This document shows positions 23,801 to 33,590 of a DNA stretch of 64,000 nt, piece after piece. Position 1 is the stretch's first letter; each line of letters starts with the position of its first letter. The notes below the pieces were generated by a model. It saw only the letters and a list, made by a program, of their open reading frames with translations. It did not search any database and was not told the origin of the DNA. The translations under genes were made by a program, and so were the position numbers. The DNA comes from a virus, in the IMG/VR virus record IMGVR_UViG_3300014720_000019, positions 1 to 64,000 of that record; one strand, given 5' to 3'.

Positions 23801-26800
23801 TGTAGACCGCCATATAAACCTCTACCTTGTTCAAGCATCACAGCCATAGAACTGATATCTATTGTCTTATCTCTAAAGCCCCCCTCACTAGCACCTACAA
23901 AGAACCTACTATCAACGCCCATATAAGAGGCCACATCTTTTGCCATCTTAGCCTGATTAGTACTACTAGTAACATCAAGTTGTAAGCCCTTTAAAGCTAA
24001 AGCATCATTTACTAGTTGCTTCTCATCCTTAGCAATAGCCTTTTGTATCTTACTATAATCATCAGTAGACATCATTCTATTAACAAGTTTATCCTTATTA
24101 ACCTTAATAGATAGCTCCATATCATTGATGCTATTCATCTTCTCAGTGATCTTATGTAACAGAGTTATATAGTTATCACCATCAAAGTCACCAAGATTAC
24201 TAGTAAGAAAGGATAGACCATTAAACATTGCTAGACTCTTACTTCTATCAACGTCAAACTTAACAATATTATTAGCCTCATCAACCTTAATATTGTCAAC
24301 CATCTTATTAAACTCATCCACACCTCTAATGCTCATCAGCGTTGCTAGATGTGGCTCCGTTGAACCAAAAGGAGCAGATCTCCAGCTTTGATTCTGCATA
24401 TTATCTAATTGACTAAACCTGTTATAGGCCATACCAACTTCCATCAAAGCATAGTGTAAGAACTGAGTACTAGTATTACCCTTATTCTTATAATCATTAA
24501 CCTGATCTCTTATACTTGTTAGATGACCAATAAGGGTGCCACTAGTATTAGTACCAACACCCAACAATTTTCTATTAAACTGTGTTAAATACTCTTCTTG
24601 TCTAGATCTTGGCTTCTTATTGTCCTTAGCAGTTGGAGCAAAGTTATCAATGAAGTCACCTAACAGATCAATCCTCTTAGTTATATACTCACTAACAAAT
24701 GAGGCCTTCTCTTCAAAGGTTGCACTAGTATCATTTAACAAGTCTCTAATGCTAGTAGTAGCTTGTTGGTATACTGTGTGCTTACCTCTCATAGCACCTT
24801 CTAATTCTTTACCATACTGATTAATAAGATCTAATCCCATGCTATAGTCTCTATTTGGTCCATTATGAATAAAGTCTCTAATCTCATGATTATTGCCAAG
24901 ATAGACCGCCTCTTGAAACTTATTTTTCTTCATCCACTTATTAATATCACCAACAACAGATGGCTTCTCAATCTTAATCTTTGCAAACTGTAAGTTAGCC
25001 AATACATAACTAGCAACGTATGCCTGATCATATGCACCAGTATTATCCAACTCCGCTCTAACTCTATCCCTAGACTCTCTAGCATTCTTAATAGCAGCGT
25101 CAATCCATTTAGTATCAATGGGCTGTCCCTTCTGTGCCCTGTTAACCAACTCATGAGCATGAGCAATAGTACCAATTCTATGTTGTAGTTCTAATGAGGC
25201 AAGATTAGACATACCTCTTACTAGCATTTGTCTTTGATAGTCTAATACAGTACCTAATGATTTAGTAAACTCACCAACTAACTTATCCTTGTTATACTTA
25301 CTAATATCACCAGTCAGCTTATCACCCATATTGACATAATTAAGATGCGCCTCAGCAGTGACATTAAACAGTTGTTGTCTAATATAAGCAACACCCTCTG
25401 GAGCCCCATATCTCTCATTAACAAATTGAGGCATAACGTTCATGTTAGCAGCTATAGACATATTAGGAATAGGAGTACTAACATAACCATCAAACTCAGT
25501 CCCATGACCCGCCATAGCCTTCTGTACTAAGGTGTCACTACTAGCTTGAATAATGCTTGTCATCAACTCATCACCTAAGTTATAAAACTTATTAAGCATT
25601 AGAGTTTCTTCTCTACTCAAATTAACATTAAACATGACACTACCATTCTGCGCCTTTTTAGCCTTACTCAGTTTAATTAGTAAATCATTCTCAGCAGTAC
25701 CAGGAGTAAAGTAGCTATACATGTTAATACTTCTACCAACGATCTCACTAACAAAGTCACCAAAGCTGCTACCAATTTGATTTAACAACTCAGCACCAGG
25801 CATAAACATATACTTACTTCTAGTACTGCTAAACACATAGTTATAATCACCAGTAGCACTATCCATCATAGGATCACCTATAACTTCAGGCATTAGTATA
25901 TTGGCAGTAGTATTACCCATTTCCATCAACATCTTTAGCTTGGGTTGAGTAATATCAGTACCCATACCTTTACTCTGTTCCAAGTTATATCTAATAGCTT
26001 CTCTCTTTAAATCTTCAACAATACTAATAGCAACATTCTTAGTTCTAACAGTATAGCTATTAGGATCATCCATCTTATTATTTAAAACCTTATCAGCATA
26101 CACCGCCTCAGCCAGTGTCATACTGCCTTCTATAAAGTATTGTTCAGCTTTACTAGCATCAAAGCCCTCTCTAATACTAGCCTTATATATCTTCTTATAT
26201 TCACTCATTAGCTGCTTACTATTACTATCAGCGCTATAGTAAACACCTAAGAACTTCTTACCATAGAAGCCACTAACAATGGTTTGATCTAAAGCATCAA
26301 CAGCATTAATACTGTCTAAGTACTCCTTACTATCGGCCATACCAACACTAATAGCACCAATATCACTAGCAGCAAATATAGTGCCTAAGACATAGGCTAA
26401 GTTACCCTTATTACCAGTTCTAGTAAACTGTTTAGTCTGAGCTTCTAATGGTGTCAATAGATGTTGTATTTCCGTCTTAGCTCTTAAGTTTTTACCTAGG
26501 GGATCTTTATTAGCAGAGGGTAAAACATTAATAGCAAGAGCAACAGCATAGTTCTGTTGTAAGTATATCCCCATCATCTCAGCCAACTTATCCTTCTCTT
26601 GATTAGACATGTTAAAGGCATTACTCTGACCACCCAAAGCAGCAGCAATTTCAACCAATGGATCATTAGTCTGTCTACCAATTAACTTGCCTTCATCATC
26701 TCTAATACCCATCTTAAATAGCCAATCAGTGACAACACTAATATCACCCTTTTGATTCTTCAATTGACCAAACATGTCAATAGCAGTTAACAGTGCTGTT

Positions 26801-29800
26801 ACACCCTTGGTATACATGTCACTACTATTAATAACATAAGCCTTATCTTTACTAGAAGAGTCATACAAGACATCACTAACATATCTTTGTAATAGCTCGT
26901 CCAAATTACCACCACCAGTTGTCAACGCCTCATTAATAGCATTAGTCAACTCACCATTATTCATAATGAACTGAGGAATTGAACCAAATATATTATCCTT
27001 AGAACCACTCTTATTACCCTTAAGAATGTTTTGCATCTCCAACATTCTCAGATATGTGCCATACTGACCACTTAAAGCTTCTCTATGATATGCTTTAACA
27101 GCCTTATCATTTCTCTGTCTAGCATCTCTATCTTCAATTCTATTACCCTTATTATCAAACATGCTTTTAGTTATGTCTAAACCAAACTGACTAACTAAAG
27201 CCATAGCTAACATCTTCTTATCCTGTCTAACTAAAACTTCAGCCACTCTTTGTTTAGCCCCATTAACTTCAACATCCCTTGTTAATAGAACACCACCATG
27301 ACCAACAAAGAAGCCACTCTTTAAGTTATTAGGATTAACAAGACCATACACATCAGACAAGCCAACATTCATCTTATTAAAACTACTAACACCAACTGTT
27401 GACTTATCAGTGCTATAACCCAATGCTTGTTTAAATGAGCTATACAACTTACTAAACTGACCACCATCTAAGAAGGCAGCAACACCCTTAAACAACAAAG
27501 CAGCAGCAGTACCTTCTTGTCTTCTACTACTACCAGCTCTAATCATATTCAAAGGAGTAACTTCAAAGACAATCTCATTAGTAGGACCACTTCCACCCTC
27601 TCTAACCTTAGCCTTTAATATATATTGAACTGAATCCTCACCAGGTCTATTACTAGTAGATCTTTGTTTAACACTAGCAACAGGCTTACCAAATAGACTA
27701 AAGTTTTCTATTTGACCTATCAAGTAATCACTAGAACCAGTACCACCAACATAGGTGTTACCAATTACTCTATTACCTCTACTATCTTCTGTGTATTGAA
27801 CAACCTTGTTATATATTCTATCATATATAAAGGTGTCTCCATCCTTAATAACAAAGCCATCACTAGCCAGTTGTTCTCCACTCAATCTAACCTCACCAAC
27901 ATACGTTCTAGTATCAAGCATACTAGCCTTAATACCAGTAGTAGTTGGACTAGGAGCCGCCGCATAATACTTAGTTCTAAAGTTAGGATTAAGATAAAAA
28001 TGATCACTGTAGCCACCATTCAACTGTAATATCATAAACTGTGGCTTATCTCTTCTACCTCCAATCATACTACCCAACTCATTAGGATTGGTCATACTTT
28101 GATTGATCATTTTTAATCTAAACATATAGTTGAGGGCCATCCTACTCTCCTCATCTAGCTCCTGATCAAACTGACTAAACAGCTCTCTTCTCTGCTCAAC
28201 AACATTATTATAAGCACTCTCACTTAACACTGATCTAACATCAGTGTCAAACATAGTACCAAGGTTTACCTCCTCAGCACTTAAATAATTCTGTATAAAC
28301 TTCTTAGCTTGGTCATCCTTATCACTATTACCTAATAAACCAACCAACCTATCAACATAGCTCTTAACAAGTCTCTGTTTATCCCTCTTAAAACTACTTA
28401 GAGTTTCACCAGTTAATAATGTATTAGCAGCCTCCTCACTAACCTCATACAACAATCTACTACCTAGTGCATTCTTAATACGCTGTGCAATCTGTGCTGG
28501 CTTATTAGGATCTAAGTTAAACAGTATGCCCTTATCATCCTCCTTCATACCAAGTTCTTGCATGATATAACCAGCATCAACATCACCAAACTTAGCCTTT
28601 AATCTTTGCTTACTTATGAGAGTACCAATACCAGTACCTTCTAATATCTCAACACTATTTCTATCAGTTGGAAACTTATTTCTAATACCAAATGTCTCTA
28701 ATTGGTATCCATCTTTACTTTGAGTTGAAACGCCCTCAGCAACACCACTTAAATAGTATCTAGGACTGCCCTCCATATCAACGCCAAAGCCACTATAGAC
28801 ATCAACATCTCTTGCAAATGTTCTAGCCCATCTAAGTATTCCCATCAACTCATTACCACTAGATTGAGCCATCTTAATCATATCAATGGCTCTATTATTA
28901 CCACTATCCAAGCTATATAGCTGATTCTTACTAGCAGCAACACCCGCTCCATAAGTAATAGCTTGGTGAAAGCCTAAGAATGGTTCTAACATCGTTCTTG
29001 ATAGCTCTCTCATCTGACTATTTAAATCATTCTCAATGTTAAAACCACTATTACTTCTAAGAACTTCTAGTGATAGATCTTCATAGCCTTGCTGACCTAA
29101 TAGACTACCTAACTGACCAATAACTCTTTCAACATCACTACCACTACTAGCACTTCTTAGAGCCTCTACTTGTTTTATTAATACTAATCTACTATAAGGA
29201 TCAATACCAGCCATAGCTCTAGTATTATCAAGATAGCTAACACCCATAGTATTAAATCTACCTTCTAACTCACTAGCTAATCTCTTGTGTTCTCCCCTTT
29301 CAAATAAGTAGTTACTATACTCACTACTATTAGTATAAGCACCACCTCTCATACTACTAAGAACATCTCTCTTAATACCTAGGATAGAAGTAGTAAAATC
29401 AAACACAAGACTAACTCTATCAGCCTCACCAACCCCAACCAATCTACTAGCTGGATTAGTAATACCTTGTCTATATGCCATCTCCCCAATCATAGTTGCA
29501 AAGATGCTAGTAGTATTATCAATGCTAGACATCTCCACTGATTGACCAGTGTTTAGTTGGCCCTTTGTAAACATCCAATCAATAGCTTGACCACTATTAT
29601 TAGTAAAGTTGCTATTGTATATCAACTTACCTTCCTTCTGGAAGAAAACAGGACCAGGTTGATTGTTAGTACCTTGTAACATGCCCAACGTATATGTCAA
29701 TCTACCAGTACTTAGATTCATACCTAACATGCCACCAACATTAATACTAACTTCCAACATTAAAGGGGTGCCAAATCTATCATACTTTCTAGTAATAGAC

Positions 29801-32622
29801 ATAGCATCACCTAAGCCTTTACTCATCTCTTTAAGGCTCGCTTCTAGTCTTAATAAATCCTTACTATTACCCTGTTTAGCCCAATATGGTAAACCCTCTA
29901 TTGATGGCATAATATCATTAGTAACTCTATTGCCATAAGTTAGTTGGTTATATGACATTATGACCGCCTTATTTAACTCTTTAGTCTCATATAACTCCTC
30001 CTCTAACAACATAGAGTTCTCATTATTTATAAATCTAATAGCATTTAAGTTATCTAAATAATCCTGATCAGCTTGATTTCTAATAGAAGAGCCAACCCTT
30101 CTACCTTCACTCTCAAATATCTCTCTATTAGTAAAGACAACACCCATCTCATCACTAACATATGGATCATTATCATTACCCATTAAATATCTACCATTTA
30201 AGCCAACACCCATGTTAGACATAGACAAGTTAGCACTACCAGTGTAGCTAGCAATTTGACTAAATCCCTTACTCTCTCTCTTATAAGCAGTAAAAGACTT
30301 ACTATGTTGTCTAGGCACATTAGCACCAGTAATATTACCACTTGCTATTGCCAATACTTGATAAGCAGTTAGATCATTACCATTACTACTATTAATACCT
30401 AACCTAGCATTCAACTTATTAACTTTATCACTTAAAGTATCAGTACTACTAGTAACACTACTAACAAAGCCCCTGATAGACCCACCGTAATCACTAACAA
30501 AGCGGCCATCTAAAGCCATATTAATATAATCCCAAGTAGGCTCAATCACTTGAGATGTAAAGTTCTTATTATCAACAACAATCTTAGTTAGACCCAATGC
30601 AACCATAGCAAAGTTCTTCTTCTGCATAGCTTTATACATATCATACTTAGCATCTTGTCTAGTTCTAAAGCCACTATCACTGTCAAAGGTATTCCTATCA
30701 AAGGTGCCCATCTCACCCCTTTCAAAGTTATTCTTATTAGGTTTATTAGGATCATCTTTATCCACGTATCCTCTATAACCTAAGTGATTAACATGTAAGA
30801 AGTAAGCTTGGTCTAACACCATATTCATTCTAAGATCACCAGTGTATTTACCCACATGATCAAATAAGGTGCCACCAACCTCATTACCAACAGTTCTATC
30901 TAAATAGTCAATAGTAGCCTTCAATGTATACATAATGTCAGTGGCATACTTAATATTAGATTGAGTGCTTCTACTTCTAAGTTGATTCTCCTCCTTCTGA
31001 GCTTCAACTACTTGGTTATACATTAATGCTGATAGATATTGTTTATAGTCATTAGCCTTTTGATCTCTTAATCTTTGAGGATCAAAGTCTTTAGACAATG
31101 TTCTAAATCTTTCTTGCTGCATAAAGAATCTACCAGCAAAACCATTATTACTATAATCTCCAAGTCTTGATCCATTTATGAAGCCCTTACTTGATTCTTC
31201 TAAATACCATCTTCTTTCTTGTATTAATTTATCATTCCTCTTAAACATGACCATCATTTCAAAGTTGGAGCCAGCTTTAAACACAGAATCACCAACAGGA
31301 CTAGTTAAGTTAATACTACCTAAAGATGCAAACTGATTAGTTAGATATACCTTCCTGTGATGAGCGGGGCCAGCATATGTAAAGTTAAAAGCAGCATTAG
31401 CAATAGCCTCAGCTTCTACTCTATCTTTATACTTATTAGTAGACACCCACTCATCTACTATCTGATCTCTTAATCTTTTTAACTTTTGTATCTCTAATAT
31501 ATTAGGACCAAAGATAGCAGCACCAGTACCATCATCACTTGGAATAGGAGTACCAACAGTCACATTAATCTTAAAATTAGTATTATTATTTACAACTAAC
31601 TCTCTATAAATCTTACTAACAACAACATCACTGATAGCCTTATTTTGATACTGAAACGTATCAATAGTAATAAAGTCTTTAGCACTCTCAAACATAGCAA
31701 CAAAGGGTAATATACCAGGTCTTGTTTGATACTTAACATCATCTAATATTGTCTCTGCTTTCTGTTTATAACTCTTTTCAATACTAACATCAATAGACTT
31801 AGTAAGACGTTTAGCTCTACTAACCCCACCACCAGTCAACTCATTAGTCATAGATCTAACTCTAACAAAGTCTAGATCAGTAATAGTTTGACCAGCACCT
31901 CTCCTTCTATTATTAAATCTATTCTGATTAAAAGCACTAATATCATCTCCTGTAGCACCATTTTTAATAGTAGGAACAAGACCTCCACCAAACAAGTCAC
32001 TATCAACTAATCTAGCTAATGTCTCTTGACCTCTAGCCTCTAACCCTTTCTTATCTTCACTAGGTCTAAGCCTATTAAAAGCAGAAGCATAGTTATAAGC
32101 TTGATTTATATAATAGTTATCAATCTTGTTAGTACTATTATTACCTAAATACATGCCTTGTTGTCTTAAAGCATCTCCAAATATATTCTCAAATACAGTT
32201 TGACTGGCATAAGCTTTAGTCTCAGTAGGATCAATTCTATAAGCCTCACCCATTAGAAACTTAAGACTATTTCTACTGTCTTTCAAGTTATTACTCATAC
32301 TAGTATCAAACTCACTAAAAGTCCTACTAGTAACCGTTTGACTAATACCATATACAAGTCTATTATCAAAAGCTATGCCTTTATTTGATTGATCAACACC
32401 ATACAGACCATTAGATATGTCATTATTCATACCTAAAGCTCTTTGCCAATCAGTATTATCTAAGGCCGCCTCATTACTAAAGCCTTCACTGTTATATAAA
32501 TTAAAACTAACAGCAGTACCTAAAGCACTTTTATTACCTTGTTGTATGTTATTGTATAAACCACTAACAGCCTCTCTTCTAGACTCTAAATGGTATTCAG
32601 TATTTGAGAAATAACTTGACAT
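20851..32622 (-). CDS. Giant 3923-aa protein with DFDGD motif, candidate virion RNA polymerase
   Basis: A single uninterrupted frame. Residues 2812-2816 read DFDGD inside LTSNLGDFDGDNYITLLHKI, like the NADFDGD metal-binding loop of multisubunit polymerase beta-prime subunits and giant phage polymerases. Just upstream, LATLMSIRGVDEFNKM and a beta-rich stretch fit a double-psi barrel. About residues 3690-3860 are Gly/Ala/Leu-rich amphipathic segments (GPALLSLIGGAIYG; ILGSFVGAIVANML), as in virion proteins that are ejected through membranes. Length and opposite orientation to the structural genes recall crAss-like gp66-68 and N4 vRNAP. It could instead be an unrelated giant virion protein; the motif alone cannot decide. 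No Shine-Dalgarno precedes the ATG. Confidence 0.58.
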   Translation of the reverse strand: MSSYFSNTEYHLESRREAVSGLYNNIQQGNKSALGTAVSFNLYNSEGFSNEAALDNTDWQRALGMNNDISNGLYGVDQSNKGIAFDNRLVYGISQTVTSRTFSEFDTSMSNNLKDSRNSLKFLMGEAYRIDPTETKAYASQTVFENIFGDALRQQGMYLGNNSTNKIDNYYINQAYNYASAFNRLRPSEDKKGLEARGQETLARLVDSDLFGGGLVPTIKNGATGDDISAFNQNRFNNRRRGAGQTITDLDFVRVRSMTNELTGGGVSRAKRLTKSIDVSIEKSYKQKAETILDDVKYQTRPGILPFVAMFESAKDFITIDTFQYQNKAISDVVVSKIYRELVVNNNTNFKINVTVGTPIPSDDGTGAAIFGPNILEIQKLKRLRDQIVDEWVSTNKYKDRVEAEAIANAAFNFTYAGPAHHRKVYLTNQFASLGSINLTSPVGDSVFKAGSNFEMMVMFKRNDKLIQERRWYLEESSKGFINGSRLGDYSNNGFAGRFFMQQERFRTLSKDFDPQRLRDQKANDYKQYLSALMYNQVVEAQKEENQLRSRSTQSNIKYATDIMYTLKATIDYLDRTVGNEVGGTLFDHVGKYTGDLRMNMVLDQAYFLHVNHLGYRGYVDKDDPNKPNKNNFERGEMGTFDRNTFDSDSGFRTRQDAKYDMYKAMQKKNFAMVALGLTKIVVDNKNFTSQVIEPTWDYINMALDGRFVSDYGGSIRGFVSSVTSSTDTLSDKVNKLNARLGINSSNGNDLTAYQVLAIASGNITGANVPRQHSKSFTAYKRESKGFSQIASYTGSANLSMSNMGVGLNGRYLMGNDNDPYVSDEMGVVFTNREIFESEGRRVGSSIRNQADQDYLDNLNAIRFINNENSMLLEEELYETKELNKAVIMSYNQLTYGNRVTNDIMPSIEGLPYWAKQGNSKDLLRLEASLKEMSKGLGDAMSITRKYDRFGTPLMLEVSINVGGMLGMNLSTGRLTYTLGMLQGTNNQPGPVFFQKEGKLIYNSNFTNNSGQAIDWMFTKGQLNTGQSVEMSSIDNTTSIFATMIGEMAYRQGITNPASRLVGVGEADRVSLVFDFTTSILGIKRDVLSSMRGGAYTNSSEYSNYLFERGEHKRLASELEGRFNTMGVSYLDNTRAMAGIDPYSRLVLIKQVEALRSASSGSDVERVIGQLGSLLGQQGYEDLSLEVLRSNSGFNIENDLNSQMRELSRTMLEPFLGFHQAITYGAGVAASKNQLYSLDSGNNRAIDMIKMAQSSGNELMGILRWARTFARDVDVYSGFGVDMEGSPRYYLSGVAEGVSTQSKDGYQLETFGIRNKFPTDRNSVEILEGTGIGTLISKQRLKAKFGDVDAGYIMQELGMKEDDKGILFNLDPNKPAQIAQRIKNALGSRLLYEVSEEAANTLLTGETLSSFKRDKQRLVKSYVDRLVGLLGNSDKDDQAKKFIQNYLSAEEVNLGTMFDTDVRSVLSESAYNNVVEQRRELFSQFDQELDEESRMALNYMFRLKMINQSMTNPNELGSMIGGRRDKPQFMILQLNGGYSDHFYLNPNFRTKYYAAAPSPTTTGIKASMLDTRTYVGEVRLSGEQLASDGFVIKDGDTFIYDRIYNKVVQYTEDSRGNRVIGNTYVGGTGSSDYLIGQIENFSLFGKPVASVKQRSTSNRPGEDSVQYILKAKVREGGSGPTNEIVFEVTPLNMIRAGSSRRQEGTAAALLFKGVAAFLDGGQFSKLYSSFKQALGYSTDKSTVGVSSFNKMNVGLSDVYGLVNPNNLKSGFFVGHGGVLLTRDVEVNGAKQRVAEVLVRQDKKMLAMALVSQFGLDITKSMFDNKGNRIEDRDARQRNDKAVKAYHREALSGQYGTYLRMLEMQNILKGNKSGSKDNIFGSIPQFIMNNGELTNAINEALTTGGGNLDELLQRYVSDVLYDSSSKDKAYVINSSDMYTKGVTALLTAIDMFGQLKNQKGDISVVTDWLFKMGIRDDEGKLIGRQTNDPLVEIAAALGGQSNAFNMSNQEKDKLAEMMGIYLQQNYAVALAINVLPSANKDPLGKNLRAKTEIQHLLTPLEAQTKQFTRTGNKGNLAYVLGTIFAASDIGAISVGMADSKEYLDSINAVDALDQTIVSGFYGKKFLGVYYSADSNSKQLMSEYKKIYKASIREGFDASKAEQYFIEGSMTLAEAVYADKVLNNKMDDPNSYTVRTKNVAISIVEDLKREAIRYNLEQSKGMGTDITQPKLKMLMEMGNTTANILMPEVIGDPMMDSATGDYNYVFSSTRSKYMFMPGAELLNQIGSSFGDFVSEIVGRSINMYSYFTPGTAENDLLIKLSKAKKAQNGSVMFNVNLSREETLMLNKFYNLGDELMTSIIQASSDTLVQKAMAGHGTEFDGYVSTPIPNMSIAANMNVMPQFVNERYGAPEGVAYIRQQLFNVTAEAHLNYVNMGDKLTGDISKYNKDKLVGEFTKSLGTVLDYQRQMLVRGMSNLASLELQHRIGTIAHAHELVNRAQKGQPIDTKWIDAAIKNARESRDRVRAELDNTGAYDQAYVASYVLANLQFAKIKIEKPSVVGDINKWMKKNKFQEAVYLGNNHEIRDFIHNGPNRDYSMGLDLINQYGKELEGAMRGKHTVYQQATTSIRDLLNDTSATFEEKASFVSEYITKRIDLLGDFIDNFAPTAKDNKKPRSRQEEYLTQFNRKLLGVGTNTSGTLIGHLTSIRDQVNDYKNKGNTSTQFLHYALMEVGMAYNRFSQLDNMQNQSWRSAPFGSTEPHLATLMSIRGVDEFNKMVDNIKVDEANNIVKFDVDRSKSLAMFNGLSFLTSNLGDFDGDNYITLLHKITEKMNSINDMELSIKVNKDKLVNRMMSTDDYSKIQKAIAKDEKQLVNDALALKGLQLDVTSSTNQAKMAKDVASYMGVDSRFFVGASEGGFRDKTIDISSMAVMLEQGRGLYGGLQGVSSYMTTAVDNLLNVTKGSGTATGLIFDKKSIGEFIDKMDDSKHADSIYKALFMSELSNTYDSSLQGELNDTLKDAMRKSWEELQDSSNSINNSDNAVDATTYFSRLVAKLDATSKSNDALKKVMGSGLGIGIEDSTYDVLTRTLGKAGNDVLGRTYNTLLGTFVADSPIVSLHHMLEGQFDQIEQQMNMTDVDGSTGNLINSNGSGKGTDFVGKLRNAYNKAQKLQGWNEAIQQMLRDSIKLKGDSKSVMASLEMKSQEYVGADEVKRKEIIDSMASSIGPGGGMKALMDLNMMITRGTGKYGDAVEYGLLEGSNERLVAESLTDGSEDALIRYKVASGLRSITTMFNFEKNFGEITLDKDDRGNKRLKVSNKAVSNRALESVVAQGLYGFLGDTNVRGTMLVLAEQAMGRDKDNTAVRSVNELFNVVDSVNHFNDKGNMSDSHRNKLLADQMNKFAAEMIRFNDGGVFTTMLSDHLGGDIKGIDVSSLNTVREGSNGLTTASLLLLTHHTSITQTKTLMGDYGNGLDRFVHINKAAQTMQGNISGKFYESGTNLLGSDLFNAAYRLAAQGKLGTEGNNVMTRLFKAVHDPNMTNADAMAKMLSNFSGDEDSAREMGDMFKHLRQIEITHEIGLGDTLSYKEKVGDLIERQTKKTSQGFKLQAISEVAAAMSASGDISNIQHKKIRAEIENAYSGVGYSEPDRKEIIDNIITNDLLGGLTENKDYFKPQQVYRGNDGTTVAQLKGKVADGAFNIVGPALLSLIGGAIYGTSKDEAGLDPAGIIGSTISLMGFNMPHGKGPANVAGAIFRSKAYNDPNEDWTVSVAKGVSTELSMGLVGSYVTPKLTDIFNRNIVAPLVKNNVPIMESGTSAILGSFVGAIVANMLDSVFQNVGGIARNKFNQGDTSLNKMIDGLNSSMIDSGIAIAEAERDPQGSGFVEFDDKLDIPPIVIGVWVTDNDIERMWDGNNETYLVGGQEGYV

Positions 32623-32757
32623 TTAGTTGCTTACTATTTATATTTGACTATTATTACTTTCAATAGTAATATGATTACAAATAACAATAAAACATAAGTA
32701 AGCACTTAACTTATATATGTTTATATAAAGTATTAACAACTAATAACAACAAATTAA

Positions 32758-33165
32758 ATGAGTACAGCATCTACCGTATTTGAGATCAAATTACCTTCTG
32801 AGACCATTATCTCTTTTAGAACACCAACATACAGAGACAGACAAGTAGCAACTAAGAGATGGAGACAACAACAAACTGAAGTAGGCTGGGCATTAGAAGA
32901 GCTATTAGCTTTCTCTATGTTACAAGCAGTTAATGGTCAGCCCATTCAAGCCGCCTTAGATCTAGATATCATTGAACAAGTATCTGACTGGTCAATGAAG
33001 GATGTATCATACTACTTAGAAGTATTCTTTGCAATTGCATTCACAGATGATGTTGCTAAGCAAAGAGCACAAGCAGAAGCAAAGGCATTACTTGAGGGAA
33101 AGTCAGTAGTGAAATCACAGGTCTCACCTACTACTTCAGCCCCTACTACTACTATAACCGCCTAA
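32758..33165 (+). CDS. Hypothetical protein, 135 aa, possibly a tail assembly chaperone
   Basis: MSTASTVFEIKLPSETIISF, then RTPTYRDRQVATKRW, a helical domain (LEELLAFSMLQAVNGQPI) and a Pro/Thr-rich C-terminus. The layout (short strands, then LxxLLAFxxLxxVNGxPI and a helix pair) is reminiscent of small tail assembly chaperones of myoviruses. It precedes a second small gene and the portal. The AT-rich leader TTATATATGTTTATATAAAG upstream may hold a promoter. The assignment is weak. Confidence 0.6.
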   Translation: MSTASTVFEIKLPSETIISFRTPTYRDRQVATKRWRQQQTEVGWALEELLAFSMLQAVNGQPIQAALDLDIIEQVSDWSMKDVSYYLEVFFAIAFTDDVAKQRAQAEAKALLEGKSVVKSQVSPTTSAPTTTITA

Positions 33166-33178
33166 CACAACATGCTAT

Positions 33179-33211
33179 ACAGTTGGCACTTTTATATAAG
33201 ATGCCAACTGT
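33179..33211 (+). other. Hairpin that covers a start codon
   Basis: Perfect 10-bp stem 33179-33188/33202-33211 (ACAGTTGGCA/TGCCAACTGT), 13-nt loop. The ATG of the next gene (33201-33203) sits at the base of the loop and 3' arm. It could hide the start until ribosomes from the previous gene arrive, or act as a weak terminator. Confidence 0.55.
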
Positions 33212-33587
33212 AATAACATATAGCCATATAATCAACTATGATATAAATCCCTCTGAAAAGTATTACAGAGATATACCACTATCAGAAGAGTTTATATATC
33301 TTAGAGAGGCCTTCTTTGAAGAGAACGCTAAGAGGTTCATAGAAGCCTATAACATAAATAACTTCATACAAATAAGTGAGGCGTGTGATATACCATATGG
33401 TAATAACTGGTTAGACTTTGATGAGATTGAGAGAAGAGCTTTTGAAATAGCAATTAACAAGCTAAACATTGAAAGACACAAAGCATCTCAAGCTGAGAAG
33501 GAAGAATTAAAGAAACAATTTGAATCCTTTAAGCCTCACAAGTCTGGCTTTAGTGACATACCAATGCCCAGTATAAGATTTAATTAA
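33201..33587 (+). CDS. Hypothetical protein, 128 aa
   Basis: MPTVITYSHIINYDINPSEK, then an acidic-aromatic helical domain (EEFIYLREAFFEENAKRFIEA) and a charged C-terminal helix (ASQAEKEELKKQFESFK). No family recognised. I chose the ATG at 33201; a TTG at 33183 is also in frame. It lies four bases before the portal gene and after the possible chaperone, so it may be a second chaperone or a head assembly factor. The hairpin over the start suggests control by translation of the gene upstream. Confidence 0.62.
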   Translation: MPTVITYSHIINYDINPSEKYYRDIPLSEEFIYLREAFFEENAKRFIEAYNINNFIQISEACDIPYGNNWLDFDEIERRAFEIAINKLNIERHKASQAEKEELKKQFESFKPHKSGFSDIPMPSIRFN

Positions 33588-33590
33588 AAC

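Noticed and set aside
20851-32622. Giant protein as the tail tape measure
   Set aside because: It would predict an extremely long tail, it is coded away from tube and hub on the other strand, and a DFDGD loop is not expected in a tape measure.
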